From assembly GCA_024640955.1 (NCBI GenBank), contig JAHEDZ010000042.1, positions 1-64,000 on the forward strand: a stretch of 64,000 bases of DNA, written 5' to 3'. This stretch comes from Oceanospirillaceae bacterium (lineage in GTDB: Bacteria; Pseudomonadota; Gammaproteobacteria; Pseudomonadales; Balneatricaceae). Made by a program: the position numbers and the translations under genes. The notes under the pieces are model-generated. The model worked only from the letters and a program-made list of their open reading frames with translations, had not been told where the DNA came from and did not search any database. Below, piece after piece: positions 16,293 to 25,180 of the stretch (positions are counted from its first letter, which is position 1; every line of letters begins with the position of its first letter).

Positions 16293-17514
16293 GTATTCAA
16301 CAGCTACTCCAGCCCAAGTTCAAACACAGAGCGAAAGCTGGCTAGCTAAACGCTACCTATCAAAAGTGCTCAGCCACCTGCCCAAATTGGAGTACGGTAC
16401 TCTCTCTCTGTTTCTACCCAATGGCAAAGAGCTGCAGTTTGGTTCAGCTGCACCGGGCGAGCCCCGAGCAGAAGTTCGTTTGAATAGTCTCAAGCCAATC
16501 TCGCGCTTGATTCGCTCGGGCTCAGTTGGCTGGGCAGAGAGCTATATGGCGGGCGAGTGGGACACACCCGATCTGACCGAGATGATTCGCTGGGGCGTGG
16601 GCAACGAGCACCAGATGGAAGAGGTGGTTGGTGGCAGCTCTCTACTCAACTTCTTCAACCGCCTCATCCATTTAGCCCGCGCTAACACGCGCAGTGGCAG
16701 TCGCAAGAACATCTCTTATCACTACGATCTAGGCAACGACTTCTACCAGCTCTGGTTAGATCCAAGCATGACTTACTCATCAGCGCTCTACGACCAAACA
16801 GATGATTTGTTTGAGGCGCAACAGACTAAGTGCCGCCGCATCTGCCAAATGTTGAACATTCAGCCCGGCGAGACCGTACTGGAGATCGGTTGCGGATGGG
16901 GTGGTTTTGCTGAGTTAGCAGCGAGTGAATTCGGTGCTCAAGTTACCGGAATCACTCTGTCTAAAGAACAGCTGGCGTATGCTAAAGAGCGTATCGAGCG
17001 CAAGGGACTGAGCCAGCGAGCACAGTTCCACCTAATCGATTATCGCGACGTCAATGGCCAGTATGATCATATCGTCTCAATCGAGATGTTTGAGGCGGTG
17101 GGTGAAGAGCATTGGCCGACCTACTTCAAACAGGTGAAACGCCTTCTGAAACCAGGTTCAAGTGCGCTGCTACAGATCATCACCATCTCCAATGAGCGCT
17201 TTGATACCTACCGCAAGTCAGCTGACTTCATACAGAAGTACATCTTCCCGGGCGGTATGCTGCCAAGCCCCGAAGCGCTTGAGCGAGAGTTCGCCAGCGC
17301 AGAGCTCAAGTTTGAAGATTCGCTCTACTTCGGCAAGGATTACGCGCGCACCTTGGCTCAGTGGCGTCATGACTTCCTGGCACAATGGCCACGTATTCAG
17401 ACGCAGGGATTTGACGAGCGCTTCCGCAGAATGTGGCTCTACTATCTCTGCTACTGTGAGGGCGGATTTACAGAGAACTCCATCGATGTAGGCCTTTTCA
17501 AGATCAGTAGCTAA
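16279..17514 (+). CDS. cfa: Cyclopropane-fatty-acid-synthase-like SAM methyltransferase, 411 aa
   Basis: The C-terminal two-thirds is a SAM-dependent methyltransferase with motif I VLEIGCGWGGFAELAA (near residues 196-211), SIEMFEAVGEEHW, and the lipid-side motif FIQKYIFPGGMLPS, all typical of CFA synthases that methylate or cyclopropanate unsaturated acyl chains of membrane phospholipids. ISYHYDLGNDFYQLWLD precedes the domain. The start is ATG at 16279 behind TGGAGG. In RpoE/ChrR regulons such enzymes help build singlet-oxygen-resistant membrane lipids; whether this one makes cyclopropane, methyl-branched or furan-precursor chains cannot be told from sequence alone. Confidence 0.9.
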   Translation: MKPSEYSTATPAQVQTQSESWLAKRYLSKVLSHLPKLEYGTLSLFLPNGKELQFGSAAPGEPRAEVRLNSLKPISRLIRSGSVGWAESYMAGEWDTPDLTEMIRWGVGNEHQMEEVVGGSSLLNFFNRLIHLARANTRSGSRKNISYHYDLGNDFYQLWLDPSMTYSSALYDQTDDLFEAQQTKCRRICQMLNIQPGETVLEIGCGWGGFAELAASEFGAQVTGITLSKEQLAYAKERIERKGLSQRAQFHLIDYRDVNGQYDHIVSIEMFEAVGEEHWPTYFKQVKRLLKPGSSALLQIITISNERFDTYRKSADFIQKYIFPGGMLPSPEALEREFASAELKFEDSLYFGKDYARTLAQWRHDFLAQWPRIQTQGFDERFRRMWLYYLCYCEGGFTENSIDVGLFKISS

Positions 17515-17519
17515 TCAGC

Positions 17520-18806
17520 ATGCAACAGCGCCAGAGTTTGATCTACGCGCTGCCGGCCCTACCGCTGGCACTTCCAACAATGGTGCTGTTTATCTACCTG
17601 CCAACGCTATATGTTGAAGAGTTTGGTCTAAGTTTGGCTCTGGTCGGCACGCTTCTTATGCTAGCACGCGTCTCCGACCTCGTGATTGATCCCTGGGTGG
17701 GACGACTCAACGATAACCTCTCAACAGGACAACAGCGTCGGCTTATGCTTGTTGGCGCCCTGCTCTGCGGCATCGGACTCTTCTGGCTGACCCGTCCCAT
17801 ACCCGACTGGAGCGCTAGCTCTCTAATTATATCCCTCTCGGTTCTCTACTTTGGCTGGACACTGGTACAGATACCCTATCTCGCACTCCTTCCGGGTTTA
17901 AGCCCGAGCAGCCGAGAGAGAACTCAGATCGCCAGCCTCCGGGAGGGGATGGGTGTAGTGGGGCTCCTCTTTTCGGCTGCCTTCCCAGTCGTTCTCATCA
18001 ATGGCGGCAGCTCGACCCTGGAGGCACTGCGTCAACTAAGTGATTTAAGTATCTTACTGGTCGCATTTACCCTCGGCTTACTGGTGACAAAACTGCACTG
18101 GCCAGTGCGCACCAAACCGAGCAGCAATGCGCGTTGGCGGAGCCTCTGGCGTAATCGGCCCGCGCGAGTATTGATGTTCGCCTGGTTCAGTAACGGGCTG
18201 GCTAACGGCATACCGGCGGTGCTCTTTCCCCTCTATATCACTGAAGTTCTGCAGCTGGATGAAGCCGCCCGCGCCAACTACATCCTAATCTATTTTATCT
18301 GCGCCATTCTCTCGTTACCTCTCTGGTGGCTTGTTAGCAGGCGCATTAGTCGCAAACGACTCTGGCAAGGAGCGATGTTGATCGCTTTGATCTGTTTCTT
18401 ACCAGCAAGCCTTTTAGGACCGAGCGATGCCAACCTATTCATGCTCATCTGTATGCTGACAGGTGCCATGCTCGGCGCCGACCTCGCGTTACCCCAAGCT
18501 CTGCAGGCTGATGTCTGTGATTGGCATCGTTTTCGATTCAAGCGTGATCAGAGCGCCTCTCTATTTGCGATCTGGAATGTTTTTACCAAATTGGCGCTCG
18601 CATTCGCAGCACTCGTCGCGTTTGGCTTGCTGGATCTCAGCGGCTTCAACCAAAACACGAATGAGGTCGGACAACTCGCGCTGATCTACGCTTTTTTGCC
18701 CTGCGTATTTAAGTTAATAGCGATATTGATGATGGAGAAATTCGCGTTAAGCGAGGCTCAACATGCTGCAATCATCGCCCGACTAGACCGGAGACAAGAT
18801 GTATAA
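17520..18806 (+). CDS. MFS transporter of the photo-oxidative operon, 428 aa
   Basis: About twelve hydrophobic segments are visible, with an MFS loop 2-3 motif around LARVSDLVIDPWVGRLND near residues 47-64, typical of GPH/melibiose-like carriers. It starts 5 bp after the preceding stop and overlaps the next gene by 8 bp, so it belongs to the RpoE-linked operon. The same kind of MFS protein recurs at this position in related clusters. Its substrate is unknown; a lipid, lysolipid or oxidised product would suit the context, but that is inference. Confidence 0.82.
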   Translation: MQQRQSLIYALPALPLALPTMVLFIYLPTLYVEEFGLSLALVGTLLMLARVSDLVIDPWVGRLNDNLSTGQQRRLMLVGALLCGIGLFWLTRPIPDWSASSLIISLSVLYFGWTLVQIPYLALLPGLSPSSRERTQIASLREGMGVVGLLFSAAFPVVLINGGSSTLEALRQLSDLSILLVAFTLGLLVTKLHWPVRTKPSSNARWRSLWRNRPARVLMFAWFSNGLANGIPAVLFPLYITEVLQLDEAARANYILIYFICAILSLPLWWLVSRRISRKRLWQGAMLIALICFLPASLLGPSDANLFMLICMLTGAMLGADLALPQALQADVCDWHRFRFKRDQSASLFAIWNVFTKLALAFAALVAFGLLDLSGFNQNTNEVGQLALIYAFLPCVFKLIAILMMEKFALSEAQHAAIIARLDRRQDV

Positions 18807-19353
18807 GCTGTTCCTCGTCGCGTTATTCACTTTTATGTTGCAGGGCTGCACCACTATGGACATCGCCGACATTGGCAAACCAACACCTGAGCTAAAAATC
18901 GAAGAGTACTTCGACGGCAAGGTATATGCCTGGGGCATATTTGAGGATAGATTTGGACAGATTCGACGCCAATTCCAGGTTGAGATCGACGGCACTTGGG
19001 ACGGTAAAGAACTGGTGTTGGATGAGCGCTTTCTGTACGACGATGGTGAGCGTGATCAAAGGATCTGGACCATACGCTCAGTGGGCAATGGTCGCTATAC
19101 GGGCACGGCTGCAGACGTCATCGGTGAGGCGCAGGGCATTGCTCAAGGCAACGCATTGAACTGGAGCTATCAGCTGGATCTGCCGGTTGGCGATTCGACC
19201 TGGAAAGTCAATTTCGATGACTGGATGTTACTGCAGGAAGGGGGCGTACTGATTAACCGCGCTTTTGTGAAGAAATGGGGATTCACAATCGGTAGCGTAA
19301 CCCTCAGCTTTCAGCGGAGTGATCAGCTTCAGGCAGTGCCATTCGCCCTTTAA
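18799..19353 (+). CDS. DUF3833 family lipoprotein, 184 aa
   Basis: The N-terminus is a lipoprotein signal peptide with lipobox LQGC, so the mature protein begins at Cys17 and is membrane-anchored on the periplasmic side. The remainder matches DUF3833 in the motifs IEEYFDGKVYAWGIFEDRFG and WKVNFDDWMLLQEGGVLINR. DUF3833 proteins are of unknown function but travel with the amine oxidase/DUF1365/CFA cluster. It closes the plus-strand operon. Its last 50 bp overlap the end of the convergent NTF2-like gene. Confidence 0.85.
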   Translation: MYKLFLVALFTFMLQGCTTMDIADIGKPTPELKIEEYFDGKVYAWGIFEDRFGQIRRQFQVEIDGTWDGKELVLDERFLYDDGERDQRIWTIRSVGNGRYTGTAADVIGEAQGIAQGNALNWSYQLDLPVGDSTWKVNFDDWMLLQEGGVLINRAFVKKWGFTIGSVTLSFQRSDQLQAVPFAL

Positions 19354-19759
19354 GCCGGCGCAGCAAAGCGCCGAGCAGTGGCAATTTTAGATAGATCGGT
19401 GCGCTATCCCAATAGTCTAGGTGCTCGCTAATCAAGCCTTGGTTATTAAACTGTAACCGTGAAACTCCCTCTACATCCAGACAGCCCAAAACCGGCAACC
19501 GCGCGCTGAAATGCCAGCGTATAAAGGCAGCATCACCACCCAAACGGTGCTCTAGCACAGTGAATTTTGGCTCTTCACTACGCTCAAACATATCAACAAG
19601 GATCGCCTGCATCTTTGATCTACCGCGAACATCGTTGAAAGGGTCGCGAAAATGAATATCCTCACTCACCCACTCGGCGAATTCAGGGATACGCTCAGGT
19701 CTCAGATTGGCGAAGAGCTCAAGATACCCCTGACAGACCTTCTCATGTGGATGACTCAT
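19304..19759 (-). CDS. NTF2/SnoaL-like protein, 151 aa
   Basis: This small alpha+beta cone protein of the SnoaL/nuclear transport factor 2-like family has the typical N-terminal FAEWVSEDIHFRDPFNDVRGR and a C-terminal strand region ISEHLDYWDSAPIYLK. Members may bind or isomerise hydrophobic small molecules, or may be inactive binding proteins. It overlaps the upstream SDR gene by 4 bp (ATGA) and converges on DUF3833. Homologous pairs of SDR and NTF2-like genes are common in RpoE/ChrR clusters, which supports a shared lipid-stress role. Confidence 0.82.
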   Translation of the reverse strand: MSHPHEKVCQGYLELFANLRPERIPEFAEWVSEDIHFRDPFNDVRGRSKMQAILVDMFERSEEPKFTVLEHRLGGDAAFIRWHFSARLPVLGCLDVEGVSRLQFNNQGLISEHLDYWDSAPIYLKLPLLGALLRRLKGRMALPEADHSAES

Positions 19760-20505
19760 TGCGCAGTGATTCTCTTAATAAGAGCGAAATAGAGCTTGTA
19801 GGGTAACATGCTTAGCACTCTGAGCGTGCCGGCAAAAACGGTCGGGAAACGGATCTCAAAGGCAGTACCGTCTAGTCCTTTGATAATGCGCTGCGCTGCC
19901 TCATCCGGGTCTATTAGGCTGGGCATCTCAAATTGGTTGCGATCGGTCAGGGGTGTTCTCACAAAACCGGGGTTTATCAGCCTCAAATCCACTGGACCAC
20001 CCTCCAACTCCACCCGCAACGCCTCGCTAAGATTGATCAAGGCCGCCTTGCTAGCGCCATAGGCTGCGGCTAGCGGCAAACCTCGATAACCGGCTAGAGA
20101 TGCTACCACCGCCAACTGCCCACCTCGTTGGCGTAGATCTGGCAGAATCTGCTCTATCAGACGTGTAACGCCATAGAAGTTAACATTCATCAGATACTCA
20201 ATGGTCTCTTGACTGAACTCTGCCGCTGGCATTTCACGATGATCGCCAGCGTTAAGAATAATTCGATCCACCTGCCCTGTCCGCTCGCTAACTTCCCGCC
20301 AGGCTGCAGCACAGGCCTGTGGATCAGTCACATCTAACACGACGGAAACGATACTACCTTGCAGCGCTTCTGCTTCAGTAACAACCTCAGCTAAAACCTC
20401 AGCACGGCGTCCGCTAATCAAGACCTGTGCACCACGGCGAGCATACGCCAGCGCTAATTCGCGACCGATGCCCGTGCCGCCTCCGGTGATCCAAACAGAC
20501 TCCAT
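19756..20505 (-). CDS. Short-chain dehydrogenase/reductase, 249 aa
   Basis: This is a classical SDR. The cofactor motif is GGGTGIGREL (TGxxxGIG type) near residues 7-16, NAG appears in IILNAGDH, a catalytic serine lies in VVASLAGYRG, and YGASKAA supplies the YxxxK pair. The C-terminal part ends in a hydrophobic segment (LRVLSMLPYKLYFALIK), suggesting membrane association. It is coupled to the NTF2-like gene by overlap. The substrate is unknown; the setting suggests an oxidised lipid or aldehyde. Confidence 0.88.
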   Translation of the reverse strand: MESVWITGGGTGIGRELALAYARRGAQVLISGRRAEVLAEVVTEAEALQGSIVSVVLDVTDPQACAAAWREVSERTGQVDRIILNAGDHREMPAAEFSQETIEYLMNVNFYGVTRLIEQILPDLRQRGGQLAVVASLAGYRGLPLAAAYGASKAALINLSEALRVELEGGPVDLRLINPGFVRTPLTDRNQFEMPSLIDPDEAAQRIIKGLDGTAFEIRFPTVFAGTLRVLSMLPYKLYFALIKRITAQ

Positions 20506-20565
20506 GCAGCTCCTTACTCTTGTGCTCTCATTCGTGCGCTTATTCGTTCATTAGCTTCGTAAACC

Positions 20566-21249
20566 TTATCTCTGAGCGCCACGCCAGCGCACGTCGATGG
20601 TTGATCCATCTTTGGCTTTGAAGGTCATTCCTCGCCAGATACCGCTTTGGTCATACCAACTTAGCGTATTGTCTAGTTCACCGCCTAGGCGAAAACCTGT
20701 CACGGGAACCAAAGCGCCATCAATCGTCCAAACCTGTTCGGCCTCCAATTGCACGGCAATTGCACTCGTTCTGCCATTCAAAGTGTTGAGTACTTCAGAC
20801 TGTGTGAGGATCCTGTCGAACCAGTGATGGGTCGTCAGCAAACTCCCGGGTAGCAGGCGCTCGCGCCCCTTCTGATCGACGACTTCTAGCAGATCACCTT
20901 GGCGTCTTGCCTGGATCTGCTCCTCATCGCCATTCGTTAACATGGTCACCCCAAGTGACTCTAGCTGATCATCGCGCCACACCTCTTGGGCACGGTAATT
21001 GTAGTCATAACTGAACAGACCGAAAATTTTAGTTTCAATCTGCATCTCGACCACAACCTTTAACAGCTCCTCAGAGGGCTCAAAGTTGATGCGGTATTCG
21101 CCAACGGGCTTGTCGTTTCGGTAGACATCATAGTTGACGATAGGGCTGTAGCCACCGGCTTTTTCAAGCAGCAATGAGGCGTGCGTATCGGCACTGATGA
21201 GTCCTGAAACAATAAAGAAAGATAGAAATACCGAAAGTGCGCGCATCAC
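20566..21249 (-). CDS. DUF6134-like exported protein, 227 aa
   Basis: A signal peptide is clear (MRALSVFLSFFIVSGLISA, cleavage near THAS). The mature part has repeated beta-strand character with NYDVYRNDKPVGEYRINF, a WFDRILTQ segment and WRGMTFKAKDGSTIDVRW, which I associate with the DUF6134 family of periplasmic proteins. The function is unknown. It lies 60 bp upstream of the SDR gene on the same strand and probably belongs to the same stress locus. The start is the first or second of two adjacent ATGs (21249 or 21246). Confidence 0.7.
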   Translation of the reverse strand: MMRALSVFLSFFIVSGLISADTHASLLLEKAGGYSPIVNYDVYRNDKPVGEYRINFEPSEELLKVVVEMQIETKIFGLFSYDYNYRAQEVWRDDQLESLGVTMLTNGDEEQIQARRQGDLLEVVDQKGRERLLPGSLLTTHHWFDRILTQSEVLNTLNGRTSAIAVQLEAEQVWTIDGALVPVTGFRLGGELDNTLSWYDQSGIWRGMTFKAKDGSTIDVRWRGAQR

Positions 21250-21332
21250 TAAGCTCCTACTAGTTACTTGAGCGTACGCAGCAATTGAAGTCAGCGGTTC
21301 ATCTTGGCTCAGCCGCAGAATTTAGCTAGTCT

Positions 21333-21362
21333 TGATCACCTACGATTCAGTTGTACTAATCA
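21333..21362 (+). promoter_or_regulatory. Possible RpoE-type promoter for the cyclophilin gene
   Basis: TGATCA (21333-21338), an 18-nt spacer and TAATCA (21357-21362) lie just before the ATG at 21376. The same bases can be read as a weak sigma-70 promoter (TTGATC-N16-TACTAA). Confidence 0.3.
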
Positions 21363-21375
21363 CTCGGAGATACAG

Positions 21376-21930
21376 ATGCACAAAGTCCTCTGCCTGGCCT
21401 TAGGTTTAACAGCATTTTCCAGCCTTACTGTACAGGCTGAAGTAACGGTGGTTATGGACACCAGCGTTGGTGAGATTGAGTTTAAGCTCGATGACGAAAA
21501 GGCTCCAATAACAGTCGCAAACTTTGTTGAGTACACCGAAGCGGGTCACTATGACGGTCTGATTTTCCATCGTGTTATCCCTAAATTTATGATTCAGGCG
21601 GGTGGTATGGATGCGGACATGGAGCAGCGAGATACCCGAGCCCCGATCAAGAATGAGTCGAACAATGGACTGCGAAACGTTCGTGGCAGTATCGCTATGG
21701 CCCGCACCCAAGCGTTGGATAGCGCTACTTCGCAGTTCTTCATCAATACCAAGGATAACCCATCACTGAACGATGGCGGACCTTACGGCGGCTATGCGGT
21801 CTTCGGTAAGGTGAGTCGCGGTATGGATGTCGTTGATACCATTTCGGCCACAGAGACGGGTAGCGTCGGCTTTTACCGCGACGTGCCGGTGAAGCCAATT
21901 GTGATCAACTCGGTAAAAGTCGTCGACTAA
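21376..21930 (+). CDS. ppiA: Periplasmic cyclophilin-type peptidyl-prolyl isomerase, 184 aa
   Basis: The signal peptide LCLALGLTAFSSLTVQAE precedes a complete cyclophilin domain. FHRVIPKFMIQAGG contains the catalytic arginine, and ATSQFFINTKDNPSLN and GYAVFGKV are conserved. It should accelerate proline isomerisation during folding of exported proteins. The start is ATG at 21376 with GGAG upstream. The frame stays open to 21304, but those residues precede the signal peptide and are not credible. Its position beside the photo-oxidative locus may be coincidental. Confidence 0.92.
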   Translation: MHKVLCLALGLTAFSSLTVQAEVTVVMDTSVGEIEFKLDDEKAPITVANFVEYTEAGHYDGLIFHRVIPKFMIQAGGMDADMEQRDTRAPIKNESNNGLRNVRGSIAMARTQALDSATSQFFINTKDNPSLNDGGPYGGYAVFGKVSRGMDVVDTISATETGSVGFYRDVPVKPIVINSVKVVD

Positions 21931-21946
21931 CGCCAAAATTCAACAG

Positions 21947-24154
21947 CTAGTCTAGTCTCACTTTCGCAAGCCGGCGGGCGTTGCCTACAACTGTCACCGA
22001 TGACAGCGCCATCGCCGCGCCGGCTATCATAGGACTCAGCAACACACCCATCAACGGATAGAGCGCACCTGCTGCTACCGGTATGGCGAGTGTGTTGTAG
22101 ATGAAAGCGCCAAACAGGTTCTGTTTGATATTGCGCACCGTTGCGCGCGAGAGCTGGATCGCATTTGCGACCGAGTGTAATGAGTTCTGCATTAAAACGA
22201 CGTCAGCCGACTCTATCGCGACATCGGTACCACCGCCCATAGCATAGCCAACGTCTGCTTGCGCCAATGCAGGTGCGTCGTTTATGCCGTCACCGACCAT
22301 CGCAACGACTTCGCCCTGAGCCTGGAGTGCTCGAATCTCCTCAAGCTTATCCTCGGGCTTTACACCGGCCTTGTACGTGTCTATCTTCAGTCGCGCAGCC
22401 AGCGCCCTAACGGCTAGTTCGTGATCACCTGACAGCAATACCAGTTTCAGACCCGCTTGGTGCAAACGCTCGATCGCGCCGGCGCTATCTTCCCGAATGG
22501 CATCGCTGAGTGCAAACAGCGCCTTAACCTCTGAGCCAACGGATAGCCACACCAGCGAACAGCCCTGTGCGGCCCAGCTATCTGCTTTCTCAATCAGCGC
22601 AGTGCAATCGACGCCCTCCGATTCCAACCAGGATTGACGGCCAAGTCTCACCTGTTGCGATTCAAACTCAGCCTTTACACCCGCACCCGTAACGGATTCA
22701 AACTGCTCGAGATTGAGATTCGCTGCAGGCAGTGTATCAGCCAGTGCACGTGCTAAAGGATGCTCTGAACGCTGTGCTAGAGCTTGCGCTAGTGCTTCAT
22801 CTCCATCTTCCAGAGTTTCTGAATGAGCAAGACTTGGCATCCCCTCAGTAAGAGTACCAGTTTTATCCAATACCACCGTAGTAAGATTCTGAGCGCGCTG
22901 TAGCGCATCACCCTGGCGAATCAGCACGCCAAGATCAGCCGCACGCCCAATCCCAACCATAACCGACATCGGTGTAGCGAGGCCCAACGCACAGGGACAC
23001 GCCACGATTAGCACGGTAAGCGCGGCGAGAATCGCATAGCTCCAGCTCGGTTCTGGACCAACGTTAATCCAGACAACATAAGTAACTAGCGCGATTAGCA
23101 TCACCACCGGTACAAATACCGCAGCCACTCTGTCTGCCAAGCGACCCAGCGCGGGTTTAGTGTTCTGCGCCTGACGCACCGAATCCATTATTTGAGCGAG
23201 CCGTGTCTTAGCACCCACTTGGGATACGCGCACCAACAGGCTACCTTGCTGATTTTGGGTTCCACCGGTCAGGCTATCGCCCACCTTACGGTGCACGGGA
23301 ACAGGCTCTCCCGATAGCATCGACTCATCAACGTAGGTTTCACCCTCAACGACTTCTGCATCGACGGGCACTCGTTCACCCGGACGGATACGCACTAGAT
23401 CGCCTGGCACCAACATTTGAATAGAGACTTCTCGTTCCTCATCACCGCGAACGCGCAGCGCCTGCTTGGGCTGCAGATTCATCAATTTGCGCAGCGCGGA
23501 GGCAGTCTGCGTGCGTCCGCGTGTCTCGAGGGCTTGGCCAAGCAGAATGAAGCCGATGATCATCAACGTCGCTTCGTAGTAGAGATGACGCGCCGCTTGC
23601 GGTACCGAATCTGGCTCTGTAGCAATCGCTAGCAGCAACCCCGAGGAGTAAATCCAGGCGGCACCTGTTCCAAGCGCAATCAGCGTATCCATGTTGAAGT
23701 TGAACCGGCGGGCAGTACTCCAAGCCCCTTTATAGATGTGCGCCGCGGTTTTACGCATCACCATCAAGGTCAGTACAGCGGTGATAAGGCCCGAGATAAG
23801 ACCTTCAGACGCCTCAAGCGGAGGAATCCAGCCCATCATCATCTGCAGCATCAACAGCAGACCGAGTCCGAGGGCGAGCCAAGCATGTTCGAATTGCTGC
23901 TTCAGTTCAGCGCGTTGTTGTTCGTCACGCGCTTCAAGATCCTCATCATTTTCGATAAGCGCAGCACCGTAACCAGCGCTAGTGATAACCTCAACGACAT
24001 GATCAGGCGCAGCCTGTGTTTCGATAGTGGCGGTTCGCTCAGCGAAGTTGATAGCGTGATCTATGACCTCGGCATCAGCATCTAAAGCTTTCTCGATAGA
24101 ACGCACGCAGCCAGCACAACTTACCTTAGATAGAGCAAACTGATGAATCGTCAT
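21947..24154 (-). CDS. copA: Copper-translocating P1B-type ATPase CopA, 735 aa
   Basis: One N-terminal heavy-metal-associated domain carries the metal site SCAGC (residues 12-16). About eight membrane helices follow, with the transmembrane CPC motif in VACPCALGLATP. The cytoplasmic domains have the phosphorylation site DKTGTLTEG, the actuator TGE equivalent in MLSGEPVPV, the SEHPLA motif of heavy-metal ATPases and GDGINDAPALAQAD. It exports Cu(I) from the cytoplasm. It has a GGGGAG ribosome site and stands apart from any visible copper regulator; no CueR-type gene or operator is evident in the short leader. Confidence 0.94.
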   Translation of the reverse strand: MTIHQFALSKVSCAGCVRSIEKALDADAEVIDHAINFAERTATIETQAAPDHVVEVITSAGYGAALIENDEDLEARDEQQRAELKQQFEHAWLALGLGLLLMLQMMMGWIPPLEASEGLISGLITAVLTLMVMRKTAAHIYKGAWSTARRFNFNMDTLIALGTGAAWIYSSGLLLAIATEPDSVPQAARHLYYEATLMIIGFILLGQALETRGRTQTASALRKLMNLQPKQALRVRGDEEREVSIQMLVPGDLVRIRPGERVPVDAEVVEGETYVDESMLSGEPVPVHRKVGDSLTGGTQNQQGSLLVRVSQVGAKTRLAQIMDSVRQAQNTKPALGRLADRVAAVFVPVVMLIALVTYVVWINVGPEPSWSYAILAALTVLIVACPCALGLATPMSVMVGIGRAADLGVLIRQGDALQRAQNLTTVVLDKTGTLTEGMPSLAHSETLEDGDEALAQALAQRSEHPLARALADTLPAANLNLEQFESVTGAGVKAEFESQQVRLGRQSWLESEGVDCTALIEKADSWAAQGCSLVWLSVGSEVKALFALSDAIREDSAGAIERLHQAGLKLVLLSGDHELAVRALAARLKIDTYKAGVKPEDKLEEIRALQAQGEVVAMVGDGINDAPALAQADVGYAMGGGTDVAIESADVVLMQNSLHSVANAIQLSRATVRNIKQNLFGAFIYNTLAIPVAAGALYPLMGVLLSPMIAGAAMALSSVTVVGNARRLAKVRLD

Positions 24155-24173
24155 ACAGACTCCCCGAGTTTAG

Positions 24174-24617
24174 TTAGCGCACACGAGCGGCGTAGTCCCC
24201 AGTGAGTTTCAACACCGGTGATACAGGACTGCCCAGGAATACGGTCAATGGCAGCTTAGCACGTCCTCGCTGTTTCAGACGGGTTTCAAAAGTCGCCAGA
24301 ACCTCGCGTTCAGGCAGGCTGACACTGGTTTTTAGATCTTCCGTAAGTGGCGCCAGATACTCAACCTCAGAGCGCGCGATCATTACATCGGCGTCGATAC
24401 CACGAGCATGCAACCAGAGAGTGATAATGCACCAACCACTGAGTGTTGCCAGACCCGAAGTTGAGCCAGCAAAGCCCGTACCCTTGTCATTCAAATTGGG
24501 TGCAAGCGGCGCGTGCAGTGAGAGAGTTTGGCCATCAAAGTCGACACTGTCGATTTGCATCGCTGCTGTCAGAGGTATCTCGGCATGCAGCCAACTCAAA
24601 AACTCAGACTGCTGCAT
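24174..24617 (-). CDS. YiiD C-terminal-type hotdog thioesterase, 147 aa
   Basis: A single hotdog-fold domain of the type found at the C-terminus of YiiD/FabY-like proteins, with LNDKGTGFAGSTSGLATLSGW as the central helix region and VEYLAPLTEDL after it. Such proteins are putative acyl thioesterases; no substrate can be assigned. Its ATG overlaps the stop of the upstream nitroreductase gene (TAATG), so the two are translationally coupled. Twenty bases separate it from copA downstream. Confidence 0.8.
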   Translation of the reverse strand: MQQSEFLSWLHAEIPLTAAMQIDSVDFDGQTLSLHAPLAPNLNDKGTGFAGSTSGLATLSGWCIITLWLHARGIDADVMIARSEVEYLAPLTEDLKTSVSLPEREVLATFETRLKQRGRAKLPLTVFLGSPVSPVLKLTGDYAARVR

Positions 24618-25171
24618 TATCTCCAGCTCTGCGTTAACGTGCTCGCATCAAACTCAGGCGCTGCACGCACTTTTAGAGACTGCCCGAGATAAACAAAACC
24701 AACGATCTCTTCATTCTCGGCAATATTGAGCCCCTCACGAACATCAGGATTATGTGTCATCGCTCCTGTGCGCCACATGGCACCCAGATTTTGAGCGAAA
24801 GCGCTCTGAACGATGGCATGAGCAGCACAGCCAGCAGTAATCACCTGTTCAACCTCTGGCACTTTCGGGTGCTCCTGTTTCACAGCGATAGCAACGATAA
24901 TCATCGGTGCTCGCAGCGGCATGTTCCGCAGTTTCTTCTGTGCTGTCTCGTCCAGATCTGGATCTTTCTTTAAGCCCGCTGCCAAAAACAGTTCGCCCAG
25001 CTTTAACAACCCCTCTCCTTCGATCACGAGGAAACGGTAAGGCCGCAGGAGACCGTGATCGGGTGCACGACAGGCCGCATCCAGCATAACCTGCACCTGC
25101 TCCGCCGATGGAGCCGGCGCGCGCAGCGCCGGTGTCGATGTGCGTTGTGTCAGAAGTTCCAGTGCATCCAT
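24617..25171 (-). CDS. ydjA: YdjA-type NAD(P)H nitroreductase, 184 aa
   Basis: A small FMN-dependent nitroreductase. The FMN phosphate-binding start RTSTPALRAPAPS and ACRAPDHGLLRPYRFLVI match the minimal YdjA subgroup, as does GAMTHNPDV near the C-terminal half. These enzymes form homodimers with two FMN at the interface and reduce nitro or quinone compounds with NAD(P)H; the natural substrate is unknown. The length equals E. coli YdjA (183 aa). Confidence 0.92.
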   Translation of the reverse strand: MDALELLTQRTSTPALRAPAPSAEQVQVMLDAACRAPDHGLLRPYRFLVIEGEGLLKLGELFLAAGLKKDPDLDETAQKKLRNMPLRAPMIIVAIAVKQEHPKVPEVEQVITAGCAAHAIVQSAFAQNLGAMWRTGAMTHNPDVREGLNIAENEEIVGFVYLGQSLKVRAAPEFDASTLTQSWR

Positions 25172-25180
25172 GATCTACTC

